Shown one piece after another: positions 35,700 to 45,874 of a stretch of DNA of 64,000 nt (positions within the stretch are counted from its first letter, which is position 1; every line of letters begins with the position of its first letter). The notes below the pieces were generated by a model that saw nothing but the letters and a program-made list of their open reading frames with translations, ran no database searches and was not told the DNA's origin. Source of the stretch: Maribacter litoralis (lineage in GTDB: Bacteria; Bacteroidota; Bacteroidia; Flavobacteriales; Flavobacteriaceae); NCBI RefSeq assembly GCF_003075045.1, contig NZ_QCZD01000003.1, forward strand, positions 868,001 through 932,000. Direction: 5' to 3'. Made by a program: the position numbers and the translations under genes.

Positions 35700-36182
35700 T
35701 TATTTTGCGCTTTTTTCAACGGTGTTTAAGTGGGCAATGGTTTTTGAGATGCAATCATCAAGGTTTTTTTTCACTTCGGTTTCCCAAAATCTAAAAACAG
35801 TATATCCTAAACGTTTAAGTTCTTGGTTTACTTCTTCATCACGTTGCATGTTTCGTTCTATTTTGGCAATCCAAAATTCTCGATTTGTCTTTATTTTTGG
35901 TTTTCTTTCTTCCCAATTTTTACCGTGCCAATATTCACCATCAACAAATATTACAGTTTTATATTTGGGTAGGGCAATGTCTGGTTTACCTATTAACTTT
36001 TTATAATCAATGCGATATCTATAGCCAGCTGCATATAAGGCTTTTCTAAAGGCTAGTTCTGGCTTTGTGTTCTTACCACGTATTTTACTCATGATCTTAG
36101 AGCGCTGTGGAGTTGTGTAAAAACCAGATTCTTCATTAAACCTTGGTACTATAATTCGCTCTTGCTTGTAGTCTTTTGACAT
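35700..36182 (-). CDS. Orphan Vsr-type endonuclease lacking the usual zinc ligands
   Basis: 160 residues. The Vsr opening TPQRSKIMSKIRGKNTKPE (about 24-42) and the catalytic aspartate D68 in GKPDIAL are retained. The loop that in E. coli Vsr carries H64, C66, H71 and C73 (zinc ligands) reads FVDGEYWHGKNW here: only the W-H pair is kept, H86 matching H69. The final C117 equivalent is T in FWETEV. So it is a zinc-free variant of the nickase that starts very short patch repair of T:G mismatches. No cytosine methyltransferase is adjacent. Confidence 0.75.
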   Translation of the reverse strand: MSKDYKQERIIVPRFNEESGFYTTPQRSKIMSKIRGKNTKPELAFRKALYAAGYRYRIDYKKLIGKPDIALPKYKTVIFVDGEYWHGKNWEERKPKIKTNREFWIAKIERNMQRDEEVNQELKRLGYTVFRFWETEVKKNLDDCISKTIAHLNTVEKSAK

Positions 36183-36194
36183 ATCTTAAAATTA

Positions 36195-36226
36195 AAAAAT
36201 CCCGAACCTTAATGGCCGGGATTTTT
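36195..36226 (-). terminator. Terminator of the sdhCAB operon
   Basis: AAAAATCCCG (36195-36204) pairs with CGGGATTTTT (36217-36226). T-runs on both strands; on the minus strand it lies 22 nt after the sdhB stop. Confidence 0.85.
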
Positions 36227-36247
36227 AAAACTTTATGATTTTTAAGT

Positions 36248-36994
36248 CTAACTTTTAACGTTGGCACTTAAATATTCGCGGTTCATTCTTGCGATATTCT
36301 CCAAAGAAATTCCTTTAGGACATTCAATTTCACAAGCCCCGGTATTGGTACAGTTACCAAATCCTTCCAAATCCATTTGTGCTACCATGTTTTTAACACG
36401 GTCAACAGCTTCTACTTGTCCTTGTGGCAATAGTGCGTATTGAGATACTTTTGCACCAACAAATAACATTGCAGAGGCATTTTTACAACTTGCTACACAT
36501 GCTCCACAACCTATACAGGTAGCGGCGTCCATAGCTTCATCGGCAGCATGTTTAGATATTGGTAATGCATTTGCATCTTGTGTATTACCAGAGGTATTTA
36601 CAGAAATATATCCACCTGCATGTTGAATACGGTCAAAAGAACTTCTGTCTACAACTAAATCCTTTATTACAGGAAATGCCTTAGCTCTAAACGGTTCAAT
36701 AGTTATAGTATCACCATCTTTGAACATACGCATGTGCAATTGGCATGTAGTTACACCACGATCAGGACCATGGGCCTCACCGTTTATGTACATTGAACAC
36801 ATACCACAAATACCTTCGCGACAATCGTGATCAAAGGCAACTGGCTCTTCTCCTTGGTTGATCAATTGCTCGTTCAGAACATCCATCATTTCCAAAAAGG
36901 ACATATGCTCAGAAATATCCGTTACTTTATAGTCGACCATAGAACCTTTATCTTTTGGTCCCTTTTGTCTCCAGATTTTTAATGTAAGATTCAT
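36248..36994 (-). CDS. sdhB: Succinate dehydrogenase/fumarate reductase iron-sulfur subunit
   Basis: 248 residues. N-terminal ferredoxin-type domain with the [2Fe-2S] cysteines in [16 protein letters not shown]-terminal domain with [11 protein letters not shown] and [15 protein letters not shown] for [4Fe-4S] and [3Fe-4S] clusters. Carries electrons from SdhA to the membrane heme subunit. Start set at 36994: the longer frame up to 37045 reads into the repeat spacer. Third gene of sdhC-A-B. Confidence 0.96.
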   Translation of the reverse strand: MNLTLKIWRQKGPKDKGSMVDYKVTDISEHMSFLEMMDVLNEQLINQGEEPVAFDHDCREGICGMCSMYINGEAHGPDRGVTTCQLHMRMFKDGDTITIEPFRAKAFPVIKDLVVDRSSFDRIQHAGGYISVNTSGNTQDANALPISKHAADEAMDAATCIGCGACVASCKNASAMLFVGAKVSQYALLPQGQVEAVDRVKNMVAQMDLEGFGNCTNTGACEIECPKGISLENIARMNREYLSANVKS

Positions 36995-37056
36995 AATATT
37001 TCGTTTTTGGTTGTTCGTTGTTCGTTGTTGGTACATTACCAGCAACTAGCAACCAT
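36995..37056 (-). repeat. Heptad inverted-repeat spacer, sdhA-sdhB
   Basis: Read on the minus strand: heptads AGTTGAT, GGTTGCT, AGTTGCT, GGTAATG followed by TACCAAC, AACGAAC, AACGAAC, AACC. The second series is the inverse complement type of the first, so an imperfect hairpin can form between the sdhA stop and the sdhB start. Confidence 0.8.
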
Positions 37057-37059
37057 CAA

Positions 37060-39075
37060 CTACTTATAACTTCTTTGTTTTAACTCAATTTCGTTGAACT
37101 CTAATTGCTCTTTATGTAAAACAGCATCACCAGGTTCTCCTTTATATTCCCAAGCGGAAACAAATGCGAATTCTTCATCATTACGCTTTGCTTCACCAGC
37201 TTGTTCACCACCAATTTCAACAGATTCTTCTCTAAAGTGACCTCCACAAGATTCTTCTCTAACCAAGGCATCTTTGGCAAATAGTTCACCTAACTCCAAG
37301 AAATCTGCTACACGACCGGCTTTTTCCAATTCAGGGTTCATTTCGTTTGCTGAGCCAGGTACGTTAACTTCTTTCCAGAAACTTTCTCTTAATTCTTTAA
37401 TTTCCTTAGCCGCTTCTTTTAAGCCTTCGGCATTACGGGACATACCACATTTTTCCCACATAATTTTACCTAAACGCTTGTGGTAATAATCAACGGAATG
37501 TTGTCCTTTATTATTAATAAAGAAATCAATTCTATCTTTTACAGACTTTTCTGCTTCATCAAATTCAGGAGAATCAGTAGCGATCTTACCTGTTCTAATT
37601 TCATGCGATAAATAATCACCTATAGTATATGGTAATACAAAATAACCATCTGCCAATCCTTGCATTAACGCAGAGGCTCCAAGTCTGTTTGCACCATGAT
37701 CACTAAAGTTTGCTTCACCTATACAGTAAAGTCCTTCAACAGTTGTCATTAAATTGTAATCTACCCAAACACCACCCATAGTATAGTGTACCGCTGGGTA
37801 AATCATCATTGGTGTTTTGTATGGATCTTGATCAACGATTTTCTCATACATCTGAAATAAGTTACCGTATTTCGCTTTTACGATAGCAGCACCTAATTCA
37901 TAAATTTTGTCGGCAGAAGGATTGTTTATACCGTGAATTTTTGCCTGTTCTATTCCGTATCTCTGAATTGCGGATGCAAAATCCAAGTATACGGCTTCAC
38001 CTGTTGCATTTACACCGTAACCGGCATCACAACGTTCTTTTGCAGCTCTAGAGGCAACATCACGTGGTACAAGGTTACCAAAAGCAGGATATCTTCTCTC
38101 TAAGTAATAATCTCTTTCGTCTTCAGATAAATCGGTAGGTTTCTTTTTGCCCTCACGAATGGCTTTTACATCTTCTAAATTCTTTGGAACCCAAATACGT
38201 CCATCGTTACGTAAAGACTCGGACATCAAAGTCAGTTTTGACTGATAATCTCCTGAACGTGGAATACATGTTGGGTGGATCTGTGTGTAACAAGGGTTAG
38301 CAAAGAAAGCTCCCTTTTTATGTATTTTCCAAGCAGCGGTTGCGTTAGATCCCATTGCATTTGTCGATAGGAAATAAACATTACCATAACCACCAGATGC
38401 TATAACTACAGCATGTGCAGAATGGCGCTCAATTTCACCGGTAACCAAGTTACGGGCAATAATACCACGGGCTTTACCGTCTACTTTGACAACATCTAAC
38501 ATTTCATGACGGTTGAACGGGGTAATTTTACCACGAGCAATTTGTCTGTTCATTGCAGAATAGGCACCTAACAATAATTGTTGCCCTGTTTGTCCTTTGG
38601 CATAAAAAGTTCTTGAAACCAATACACCACCAAAAGAACGGTTATCTAAAAGACCACCATAATCACGTGCAAAAGGAACACCTTGTGCAACACACTGGTC
38701 AATAATATTCGCAGAAACTTCTGCTAATCTATATACGTTTGCTTCTCTAGAACGGTAATCTCCACCTTTTACGGTATCATAAAATAAACGGTAGGTAGAA
38801 TCACCATCACCTTGGTAATTTTTTGCTGCGTTAATACCACCTTGTGCAGCAATAGAGTGTGCTCTTCTTGGAGAATCTTGGTAGCAAAATGTTTTTACAT
38901 TATAGCCTAATTCTGCTAAAGTTGCAGCAGCAGAACCACCTGCCAATCCTGTTCCAACTACAATAACATCAATATTACGTTTGTTGGCAGGGTTTACCAA
39001 ATTAATATGGTTCTTATAATCGGTCCACTTCGTTTTCAACGGACCTTTAGGTACTTTTGAGTCTAATACAGACAT
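37060..39075 (-). CDS. sdhA: Succinate dehydrogenase/fumarate reductase flavoprotein subunit
   Basis: 671 residues. FAD domain begins [21 protein letters not shown]; the covalent FAD histidine is in [16 protein letters not shown]; the capping domain keeps the catalytic arginine and the block [15 protein letters not shown]. Oxidises succinate to fumarate for the citric acid cycle. The longer length and the sequence type match the Bacteroidota/Bacillus-like (type B) enzymes that use menaquinone. 12 nt after sdhC, 65 bp (with heptad repeats) before sdhB. Confidence 0.97.
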   Translation of the reverse strand: MSVLDSKVPKGPLKTKWTDYKNHINLVNPANKRNIDVIVVGTGLAGGSAAATLAELGYNVKTFCYQDSPRRAHSIAAQGGINAAKNYQGDGDSTYRLFYDTVKGGDYRSREANVYRLAEVSANIIDQCVAQGVPFARDYGGLLDNRSFGGVLVSRTFYAKGQTGQQLLLGAYSAMNRQIARGKITPFNRHEMLDVVKVDGKARGIIARNLVTGEIERHSAHAVVIASGGYGNVYFLSTNAMGSNATAAWKIHKKGAFFANPCYTQIHPTCIPRSGDYQSKLTLMSESLRNDGRIWVPKNLEDVKAIREGKKKPTDLSEDERDYYLERRYPAFGNLVPRDVASRAAKERCDAGYGVNATGEAVYLDFASAIQRYGIEQAKIHGINNPSADKIYELGAAIVKAKYGNLFQMYEKIVDQDPYKTPMMIYPAVHYTMGGVWVDYNLMTTVEGLYCIGEANFSDHGANRLGASALMQGLADGYFVLPYTIGDYLSHEIRTGKIATDSPEFDEAEKSVKDRIDFFINNKGQHSVDYYHKRLGKIMWEKCGMSRNAEGLKEAAKEIKELRESFWKEVNVPGSANEMNPELEKAGRVADFLELGELFAKDALVREESCGGHFREESVEIGGEQAGEAKRNDEEFAFVSAWEYKGEPGDAVLHKEQLEFNEIELKQRSYK

Positions 39076-39087
39076 AAGTAATAGGTA

Positions 39088-39768
39088 TTAATGATGATTA
39101 AAATGATGAAAAAGTGCAATGAAAATAAATCCTAACGGAATTATTATGGCATACGCTTTACCAAACAATTGTAATTTCTCTTTTCTCATGCTAGTTGCAC
39201 CGGCAGACTGAAATGCAGAACTAAAGCCGTGCATAAGGTGTAACGATAAGAATATGAAGGCGATTACATATGCGCCTACACGTAATGGACTTTCAAATTT
39301 ATGGGCAAGTTCCTCATAATAACGAAAGCCTTCACCATTACCCAATAATCCAGACATGTCGCCTTGAATATATTTAGTATTGATTTCTGGAATCCAGAAA
39401 TCAATAAAGTGAAGTACTAAAAATGCCAAAATACACAAACCGCTGTAGATCATATTACGGCTCATCCATGATGAATTGGCAGCACCATTGTTTTTTGCAT
39501 ATTTTTTTACTCTGGCACTTCTGTTTCTAGCTTCTAAAATGAACCCCATAACAAAGTGGTACACTACGCCAAAAATTAAGACAGGTTGCAACACATATTG
39601 CACGGCCCAAAATGTACCCATAAAATGTGAAGCCTCGTTGAAGGCATCTGGACTGAAAACCGATAAAATGTTAATTGCAAAATGCTGAAGTAGAAAAAAC
39701 ATTAAAAAGAAAGCAGAAAGTGCCATTGCGTACTTTCTACCAATCGAAGATTTAAAAAATCCGCTCAT
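39088..39768 (-). CDS. sdhC: Succinate dehydrogenase cytochrome b subunit
   Basis: 226 residues in five transmembrane helices with several histidines on the helices (for example FLLQHFAIN, FGVVYHFVMG, LVLHFIDFW, LSLHLMHGF), consistent with the single-subunit, diheme type B anchor. It passes electrons to menaquinone. First gene of the operon; the 169-bp upstream region shows a few A/T-rich hairpins but no exact promoter box. Confidence 0.95.
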   Translation of the reverse strand: MSGFFKSSIGRKYAMALSAFFLMFFLLQHFAINILSVFSPDAFNEASHFMGTFWAVQYVLQPVLIFGVVYHFVMGFILEARNRSARVKKYAKNNGAANSSWMSRNMIYSGLCILAFLVLHFIDFWIPEINTKYIQGDMSGLLGNGEGFRYYEELAHKFESPLRVGAYVIAFIFLSLHLMHGFSSAFQSAGATSMRKEKLQLFGKAYAIIIPLGFIFIALFHHFNHH

Positions 39769-39937
39769 TAGTTGATAATTTTATATGCGAATTTACATCA
39801 CACGCCAGTTATTAACAAGAATTAACAGGTTTTAGTATGTCTATTTAGATTGATTATAAAATCAATTTTGATGATGTTTAAGATTTTTTTGTAAATCAGG
39901 CTTTCAAATAATCAATCTTTCAACAAAAGTTGAAATG

Positions 39938-40369
39938 TTATTTTACAAATTCTGCAGATTTTTCAGAAATTTCGATGGCCCAAGCGACAGCCTTGTCCAA
40001 ATCTGTAAAGTTTTTGATCCTTTTTGGAAAGATTAATTTTTTAATTAATAAGCTTAAAGCATGACCTTTTAACGGTCCAACGGCAGCGATATGTTGCATA
40101 TCGAAACGATTTTTATAAAACTTGAACCAATCGAATGGAGCTACATGATATCTATTGATTCTATTGGCGATATAAATTAAAGGAATATGGTCATCATAGA
40201 TTTCTTGGGCGGCATAGACAGCTTTTTTTGCGTTGTCCCATTTAAATAGAACACCTTCGTGCATTTCAGATATTACAATACCCCCTTTAAAGAAATAGAA
40301 TACGCCAAATTCAAATTCCCTTATTTCCCGGATCTGATTAATTAATTCGAGATCTCGAATTTTTTTCAT
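39938..40369 (-). CDS. Hypothetical protein, possibly SpoIIAA/STAS-like
   Basis: 143 residues, no signal or membrane helix. The alternating strand/helix pattern, EFGVFYFFKGGIVISEM then a middle helix KKAVYAAQEIYDD and a final helical stretch LDKAVAWAIEISEKSA, resembles the SpoIIAA-like STAS fold found in other Bacteroidota, but I cannot confirm it. A 7-bp hairpin (39918-39935) follows the stop. No obvious partner. Confidence 0.5.
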   Translation of the reverse strand: MKKIRDLELINQIREIREFEFGVFYFFKGGIVISEMHEGVLFKWDNAKKAVYAAQEIYDDHIPLIYIANRINRYHVAPFDWFKFYKNRFDMQHIAAVGPLKGHALSLLIKKLIFPKRIKNFTDLDKAVAWAIEISEKSAEFVK

Positions 40370-40476
40370 GCCTATTGATTATCGGACGGCAAAGATACTG
40401 GATATTACTTAAATAGCTAATAAAAACATCGATGAACGGTAAGGTAATTAGTTGGGAGTTCTTGTGCGGTTTAGGT

Positions 40477-40869
40477 CTACGATTTCTCCATATCCTTTAA
40501 CTGAATTTCCAATGCTTTTGTCGATAACTGAACTTCGATCAATGATAAGACCAAAGACACCATTAAAGCAAACAAGCTAATGCTAAATATCAAATTAGCC
40601 CAAAATGAAAGTTCTACATAGATTAGGGTCATAGTAATTACAGCCAATAAAAAACTGAAGATCGCCGTGGCCTGCATATTTTTAATTATCGTAAGTCGTT
40701 TGCGCAATTTTTGCACCTGTAGGCCAATAGATTCAGAGGAGGTTTCTTGGTACTTTTGATGTAATTGTCTAATTAAGGCGGCAATAGCCAAATACCGGGC
40801 ATTGTATGCTAGCATGGTTAACGAAATAGCCGGAAATAATAAAGCGGGTATACCTAAGGTCAGTTCCAT
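40477..40869 (-). CDS. DUF2721 membrane protein
   Basis: 130 residues. Opens ELTLGIPALLFPAISLTMLAYNARYLAIAALIR, the DUF2721 signature, then two transmembrane segments (about 67-87 and 90-110). Function unknown. Lies 12 nt downstream of the cupin gene on the same strand and is probably co-transcribed with it. Confidence 0.75.
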   Translation of the reverse strand: MELTLGIPALLFPAISLTMLAYNARYLAIAALIRQLHQKYQETSSESIGLQVQKLRKRLTIIKNMQATAIFSFLLAVITMTLIYVELSFWANLIFSISLFALMVSLVLSLIEVQLSTKALEIQLKDMEKS

Positions 40870-40881
40870 AATTTTTAAAGC

Positions 40882-41220
40882 TTAATCTGTAGCAATACCA
40901 AAATAGGTCCAAGTGACATCATTGTCAAACGGGTTATGTTGACCATGTATTTCTCCAGGGGCAATGGTGATACATTTTCCTGGACCAACTTGATATTCTT
41001 TCCCGGAAATAGTAAACACGGCTTTACCGGTCTGTATGTGAAAAACCTCGTACATGGTATCATGTTTATGAAGCTCTACTTTTTGACCTGGTTTAAATAC
41101 AGCGGTACCGTACATCATTAATTGAGGAATTTCACCACGTGCGATCAATGTTCTTTTCTTTATTTCAGGATTATGACTTACGCCCAAATCTGGCAGTTCG
41201 TTCCAATCGGTTATTTTCAT
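40882..41220 (-). CDS. Cupin-domain protein
   Basis: 112 residues in one small cupin barrel: HKHDTMYEVFHIQTGKAVFTISG holds the first metal-binding motif (H52, H54, E58-type pattern) and GEIHGQHNPF the second histidine. Could be a metal-binding enzyme or sensor; no substrate can be given. It starts 4 nt after the BNR-repeat gene stop on the same strand. Confidence 0.7.
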   Translation of the reverse strand: MKITDWNELPDLGVSHNPEIKKRTLIARGEIPQLMMYGTAVFKPGQKVELHKHDTMYEVFHIQTGKAVFTISGKEYQVGPGKCITIAPGEIHGQHNPFDNDVTWTYFGIATD

Positions 41221-41224
41221 TTTG

Positions 41225-44071
41225 CTATTCTATATCAAAAGTTACCTTTTCATCAGTACCATTTCCTTTAATCTCAGCGGTATATGTGCCTTTAGGTAGA
41301 TAGGTGCTGCCGTTATCGGCTTGCTTTAAAACGGTCTTGTGTTTTTTAAGGTAATTTATCTTCCCTATTTTAGAAAAAGATACATCATATGATAAGATGT
41401 TTAAGCCTTTATTGGCAATGATTTCAGTTTCGCTTACCACAATATCATCTGATGATAGTATTTTGGCTTGGTATACATCATCACTGTCAGAATAAAAAGT
41501 AATGTCCAAACCGGGTGTTCTTGGTTTTGACCATGAACTCCATGAATTGCCCCAGCGTGTGGAATGCTTTATGTTTTCTAAGGCGTATACATGTAGATCT
41601 TTATTCAGCACAGCATCGGTCAATTTTTGAAGCGCAGAAATATCAGCTTTGTATAGACTTCTACCATGCGTACCAACAATTAGGTCCTTGGCGTCTTTTT
41701 GTATTACCAAATCATGAACGGCTACATAGGGCATCCCATTTTGAAAAGATTGCCAAGTAGCTCCTCTATCCAATGTCACATACAATCCATTATCCGTACC
41801 AACGAATAAGAGGTTTTCGTTTTCGGGGTCTTCGGTAATTACATTGACAGAGGAGGTAGGTATGTTATTGGAAATACTTTTCCAAGTTATTCCTTTGTCC
41901 TCACTTACATATACATAAGGTGTAAAATCATCTGAACGGTAACCGTTCAATGTGGCATACACTCTGTTTTTATTATGTTGTGAAGCGATAACCCTACTTA
42001 CCCATAAATTTTGGGGCAGATTTTTTGATAATTCTACCCAATTGCCGCCACCGTTATCCGTTCGTTGAATTAAACCATCATCGCTACCGGTATACATCAA
42101 TCCGAATTTAAACGGGGATTCAGAAATAGTCGTAAGTGTACCGTACGCTACATTACCGGACTTACCGCCTTGGGTTAAATCGCTAGAAATAGTTTCCCAA
42201 GTATCTCCTTTATTTAAGGAGCGATGCAGTTTGTTGCTTCCCATGTAAAGTATGTCTTGATTATGGGGAGAAAGCAGAATGGGGCTTTGCCAATTAAAAC
42301 GATAAGGAGCTTCGCCTAACTCATGTTTTGGTTGAATATACTTTCGTTTATCCTTTTCTAAATCTATTCTAAAATAATTTCCAAATTGATAACCGGTATA
42401 AACAATGTTAGCATTGCGGTTATCAATTTCTACCTGCATACCATCGCCACCTAAAATAGATGTCCAAGGGTATTGACCTGTTTGGTGCCACTCGCTATTT
42501 TCTTCGGCATTATGAGGTCCCATCCATACTCCGTTATCCTGTAATCCGCCATAAACGTTATATGGTTTTTCATTATCTACGGCAATGGCATAGAATTGAC
42601 CAACAGTGGGCGAGTTGTTCTTGAACCAATTTTTACCATCATCATAACTGGTATTGACACCACCGTCGTTTCCATTGATAAGGTTACCTGGTAATTTGGG
42701 ATTGATCCATAACGCATGGTGGTCGGCATGTACATTATCCCCATGGATAGAGGTGTAGGTTTTACCACCATCTTTAGAAGCAATTATAGGTACACCTGCC
42801 AAATAAATGGCATCAACATTATTCGGGTCTACATTAATTTGGGCAAAATAATATCCGTAGCTATAGAAAAGGTCATCTATATACTCTTCATTTTGCTTTG
42901 TCCAACTTTTTCCGCCATCATTACTACGGTAGACCTCTGCACCAATAACGGGCGTGTCAAATAGCATGCTGTTAGCGTCCTCTAAATACAAGGCTAGATC
43001 TGTGGGCTGTACTACATTGCTACGAACCATTTGTTTAACATTGGCAGCTCTATATTTTTCATGAAAATTATTGGTCTTTAAAAACTCGTTCAGGTCTTTA
43101 TCGTTCAAGTCTAAAAACTGTTCTTTAGAGAGTGATTTAAAGTCGTCTTTTGTTAAGCCCGATGGTTTATCTTTCTTTTCTTTGGATTTCTCTCGTCTAA
43201 ACTGATTGTCATGAACGGCATATAGTGTATTATCGTCAAAAACGGCTAAACCAATTCTACCTATTCCGTCTCCAGTAGGAAAACCACTGGTCGGAGTGGA
43301 GATTTTAGTCCAGGTTGTACCCGCATCGGTACTTTTATAAATGCCAGAACCTTGTCCGTTTCCAATAAAATCCCAAGCTTTTCTATCTTTTTGCCAAGCA
43401 GCTGCATATTGAATGTCAAAATTATTTGGTGAAGCGGCAACGTCTATAATACCGGTATTTTCATCAATGTATAAGGTATTTTTCCATGTTTTACCACCGT
43501 CTGTAGTTTTGTAAATACCACGTTCTTTATTCGTAGTATATAAATGACCTAATACGCCAACGGTTACTTCGTTTGCATTATCCGGATTTACAATAATGCG
43601 CCCAATATGGTGAGAGTCTGGCAAGCCCATATGCTGCCATGTTTTACCTTTATCCGTAGATTTTAATATGCCTATACCGGCATAAGAAGAACGTGATGAG
43701 TTATTTTCTCCGGTACCCACCCAAATAGTACCGCTTTGCCAATGTACTGCAATGTCGCCTAGGTTTTGAGTTTCGGTGTCATCCATTATTGGAGTAAAAG
43801 AATTACCGTTATTATTGGTATACCATAAACCACCGGAAGCATATGCTACGTAATATTCCGTTGGGTTATCTTCATTGACCGCTAAATCTACTACACGACC
43901 ACTCATTACAGACGGACCAATATTCTTTAATGGAATGTTCTTTACCAAAGAATTGGCATCCATAGCTTTTTTCGCTTTTAACGAGGCATCAATTTTTTGT
44001 GATGAGGTAGGCTGTATTTGTGCCGATGCTATTGAGATACTGGCGAGTAATAATAGGTAAAATTGTTTCAT
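41225..44071 (-). CDS. Exported BNR/sortilin-like beta-propeller protein
   Basis: 948 residues, signal peptide (about 1-17). Many repeats of the S/T-x-D-x-G-x-T-W (BNR/Asp-box) type, for example STDKGKTWQHMG, TTDGGKTWKN, RSNDGGKSW, VSEDKGITWKS, LDRGATWQ, forming one or two VPS10/sortilin-like ten-bladed propellers. About residues 290-365 carry a charged, helical insert. A final region of about 100 residues is beta-sandwich-like, as in secreted Bacteroidota proteins. Often annotated as glycosyl hydrolase, but I see no catalytic motif for that. Confidence 0.8.
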   Translation of the reverse strand: MKQFYLLLLASISIASAQIQPTSSQKIDASLKAKKAMDANSLVKNIPLKNIGPSVMSGRVVDLAVNEDNPTEYYVAYASGGLWYTNNNGNSFTPIMDDTETQNLGDIAVHWQSGTIWVGTGENNSSRSSYAGIGILKSTDKGKTWQHMGLPDSHHIGRIIVNPDNANEVTVGVLGHLYTTNKERGIYKTTDGGKTWKNTLYIDENTGIIDVAASPNNFDIQYAAAWQKDRKAWDFIGNGQGSGIYKSTDAGTTWTKISTPTSGFPTGDGIGRIGLAVFDDNTLYAVHDNQFRREKSKEKKDKPSGLTKDDFKSLSKEQFLDLNDKDLNEFLKTNNFHEKYRAANVKQMVRSNVVQPTDLALYLEDANSMLFDTPVIGAEVYRSNDGGKSWTKQNEEYIDDLFYSYGYYFAQINVDPNNVDAIYLAGVPIIASKDGGKTYTSIHGDNVHADHHALWINPKLPGNLINGNDGGVNTSYDDGKNWFKNNSPTVGQFYAIAVDNEKPYNVYGGLQDNGVWMGPHNAEENSEWHQTGQYPWTSILGGDGMQVEIDNRNANIVYTGYQFGNYFRIDLEKDKRKYIQPKHELGEAPYRFNWQSPILLSPHNQDILYMGSNKLHRSLNKGDTWETISSDLTQGGKSGNVAYGTLTTISESPFKFGLMYTGSDDGLIQRTDNGGGNWVELSKNLPQNLWVSRVIASQHNKNRVYATLNGYRSDDFTPYVYVSEDKGITWKSISNNIPTSSVNVITEDPENENLLFVGTDNGLYVTLDRGATWQSFQNGMPYVAVHDLVIQKDAKDLIVGTHGRSLYKADISALQKLTDAVLNKDLHVYALENIKHSTRWGNSWSSWSKPRTPGLDITFYSDSDDVYQAKILSSDDIVVSETEIIANKGLNILSYDVSFSKIGKINYLKKHKTVLKQADNGSTYLPKGTYTAEIKGNGTDEKVTFDIE

Positions 44072-44107
44072 TTTTATGTTTTTATACTACTGACGGTAAG
44101 TTACTGA

Positions 44108-45874
44108 TTAGTTTTGAGAGGCGGTTTTTAATCGACTAACCAATTCCTTTGTTTTTGATTTTATTGATACGTTTGCTTTTTTAATGTCTTTTTCCACTGC
44201 TGTTTTAGGATTTGGCAAAGCATCATTTACGGTTAAGATGGCTTTTGTGTACCAATCTTCCCAAGCGTTAAGAATTGCGATTTCATCTTCAAGATCTTTA
44301 CCGCTTTCTATGGCAGTTAAACTCAATTGAAATTCATTTTCTAAACGTTCAAATGCCTTCCGTTTTAGATTTGAAATTTGACTTAAGGCAAAAGCTGCGT
44401 CAGAATTCACCAATTCCAATCCGCTAACCAATGCTGCTGTACCTACATTTTTCATGGTTTCTTGGGAGACTTTGTCAATACGGTCATTATCGGTATGGTA
44501 AAACTGGTCTGTAAAATGCCAAAGTAGAAGTCCGGGTATATCAGCCTGTAAAAACGGAGTATGATCACTGCCACCTTTAAAAGGATTGGTTTCTACCACC
44601 CAATTGGCATATTCTCCTTGTTTTTTAAAGTTTGAAATAATAAAATCATTGAGATAGTGGGGTTTCATATCCGCTAATTTTAAAACCTCACCGCCCCATT
44701 CACTGTGCTTATCTTTTCCGCGAGTCCAAATGGCACTTGGGTCGGGCATTTTTTCAATCAAGAAAGTTCCGCCAGTTACTGAAGTATTTTCACCTACCAT
44801 ATCCAGGCTAATTCCCCATTTGATTCCATTGGCACGTTGGGCATCTTCTTGAATATACCGTCTGGTAGAAATAATTTCATCGCCCCATAAAAAGGCCATT
44901 GTTCGTTTAAAGTCAATTTTACCTTCAGCAAATAATCTGGCTGCAGTTCTAGCCATTTCCAATTGTGTACCAACCCCGGTGGCATTGTCATTTGCCCCTG
45001 GTTCTTGAACATGTGCACTGTACACCAAACGCTCATAAGGTAGTTCATTACCCTTAATATCTGCAACAATAGTTAGTTCTTCGGATGGGTATCTTTTCGT
45101 TTGAATATTTACTAGAATTTCGGTAGTACCTTTGTTAAGTGCTGCTGCCAATTTCTCTTTTGCTTCGTAGGATAGTGCAATGCCCCAAAAATTGCCATCA
45201 TTTTGAGAAGGAAGACTTCTAAATTGTATAGAAGTAGTGTTTTTTTCTGGCTGTAAATATGCAGGATTGTCATAGGTCAGTATGCCAATGGCACCTTCGC
45301 TAATTGCCGTTTTATACAATTTACGAGCACTTATTTCTGCAAATACAACTTTTCCTTTTAAAGAAACGGACTTTAAATCCTTTAAGGATTTTACCCAAAC
45401 CACTTCGGTTTTTAGTCCTTTTTTAGGCGTAGAAACCGAATTTAAATAGGTCATGTTACGATTGGTGTCAGAAAGCAACAAAGGTTTGTCGGCACCGACA
45501 ATTTGTAAAAAGGCAGATACAGGTTCCCAGGTTTGGTGGGTCATAGACCTTTTTTCAATACGATAGGTAAATCGGTCGTTTTCTTTCGCTTTTTCCTCTA
45601 AAATATAACCCGAAGCTTCTAAACTATCGGCAATGAGGTAAATGGTTTTATTGAATCCGGTGTTGCCAACAACGCGCCAATAGTCTTCTACAAAATCTGT
45701 GGTCTCGTATGCCAGTTTGCCCGTATATTCAGGTCTTACAATAGTAAAATAATCTACTGGTTCTTCGTTGGGTTGCTGAGAGCATCCTACTATAAATGAA
45801 AAGCAGAGTATTGAGAGTACAATACCCTGCCTCTTTAGTATTCTTTTTAACGGAATTATTCTTCCCATTTCCAT
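44108..45874 (-). CDS. M28-family metallopeptidase, lipoprotein (divergent GDE motif)
   Basis: 588 residues. Lipoprotein signal to FIVGCSQ. Protease-associated insert (about 180-250), then the M28 zinc site: YSAHVQEPGANDNATG, LWGDEIISTRR, LDMVGENTS and HTDNDRIDKV. In most M28 enzymes the third block is GEE; here the first acid is aspartate. Start ATG 45874 or 45868. The gene overlaps the preceding M28 gene by 19 nt, so the two are a tandem pair. Confidence 0.8.
   Translation of the reverse strand: MEMGRIIPLKRILKRQGIVLSILCFSFIVGCSQQPNEEPVDYFTIVRPEYTGKLAYETTDFVEDYWRVVGNTGFNKTIYLIADSLEASGYILEEKAKENDRFTYRIEKRSMTHQTWEPVSAFLQIVGADKPLLLSDTNRNMTYLNSVSTPKKGLKTEVVWVKSLKDLKSVSLKGKVVFAEISARKLYKTAISEGAIGILTYDNPAYLQPEKNTTSIQFRSLPSQNDGNFWGIALSYEAKEKLAAALNKGTTEILVNIQTKRYPSEELTIVADIKGNELPYERLVYSAHVQEPGANDNATGVGTQLEMARTAARLFAEGKIDFKRTMAFLWGDEIISTRRYIQEDAQRANGIKWGISLDMVGENTSVTGGTFLIEKMPDPSAIWTRGKDKHSEWGGEVLKLADMKPHYLNDFIISNFKKQGEYANWVVETNPFKGGSDHTPFLQADIPGLLLWHFTDQFYHTDNDRIDKVSQETMKNVGTAALVSGLELVNSDAAFALSQISNLKRKAFERLENEFQLSLTAIESGKDLEDEIAILNAWEDWYTKAILTVNDALPNPKTAVEKDIKKANVSIKSKTKELVSRLKTASQN

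Noticed and set aside
35700-36182. Restriction-modification or defence island around vsr
   Set aside because: No methylase, restriction enzyme, helicase or integrase next to it; neighbours are housekeeping genes.
36995-37045. N-terminal extension of sdhB
   Set aside because: Encoded by the heptad spacer and absent from family N-termini; the start at 36994 matches [11 protein letters not shown].
39918-39935. TTTCAAC-AAAA-GTTGAAA hairpin as terminator of the 39938 gene
   Set aside because: Seven A/T-rich pairs without a T-run on the minus strand; too weak.
41225-44071. Sialidase
   Set aside because: Asp-box repeats alone are not enough; no FRIP motif or catalytic Arg triad is seen.
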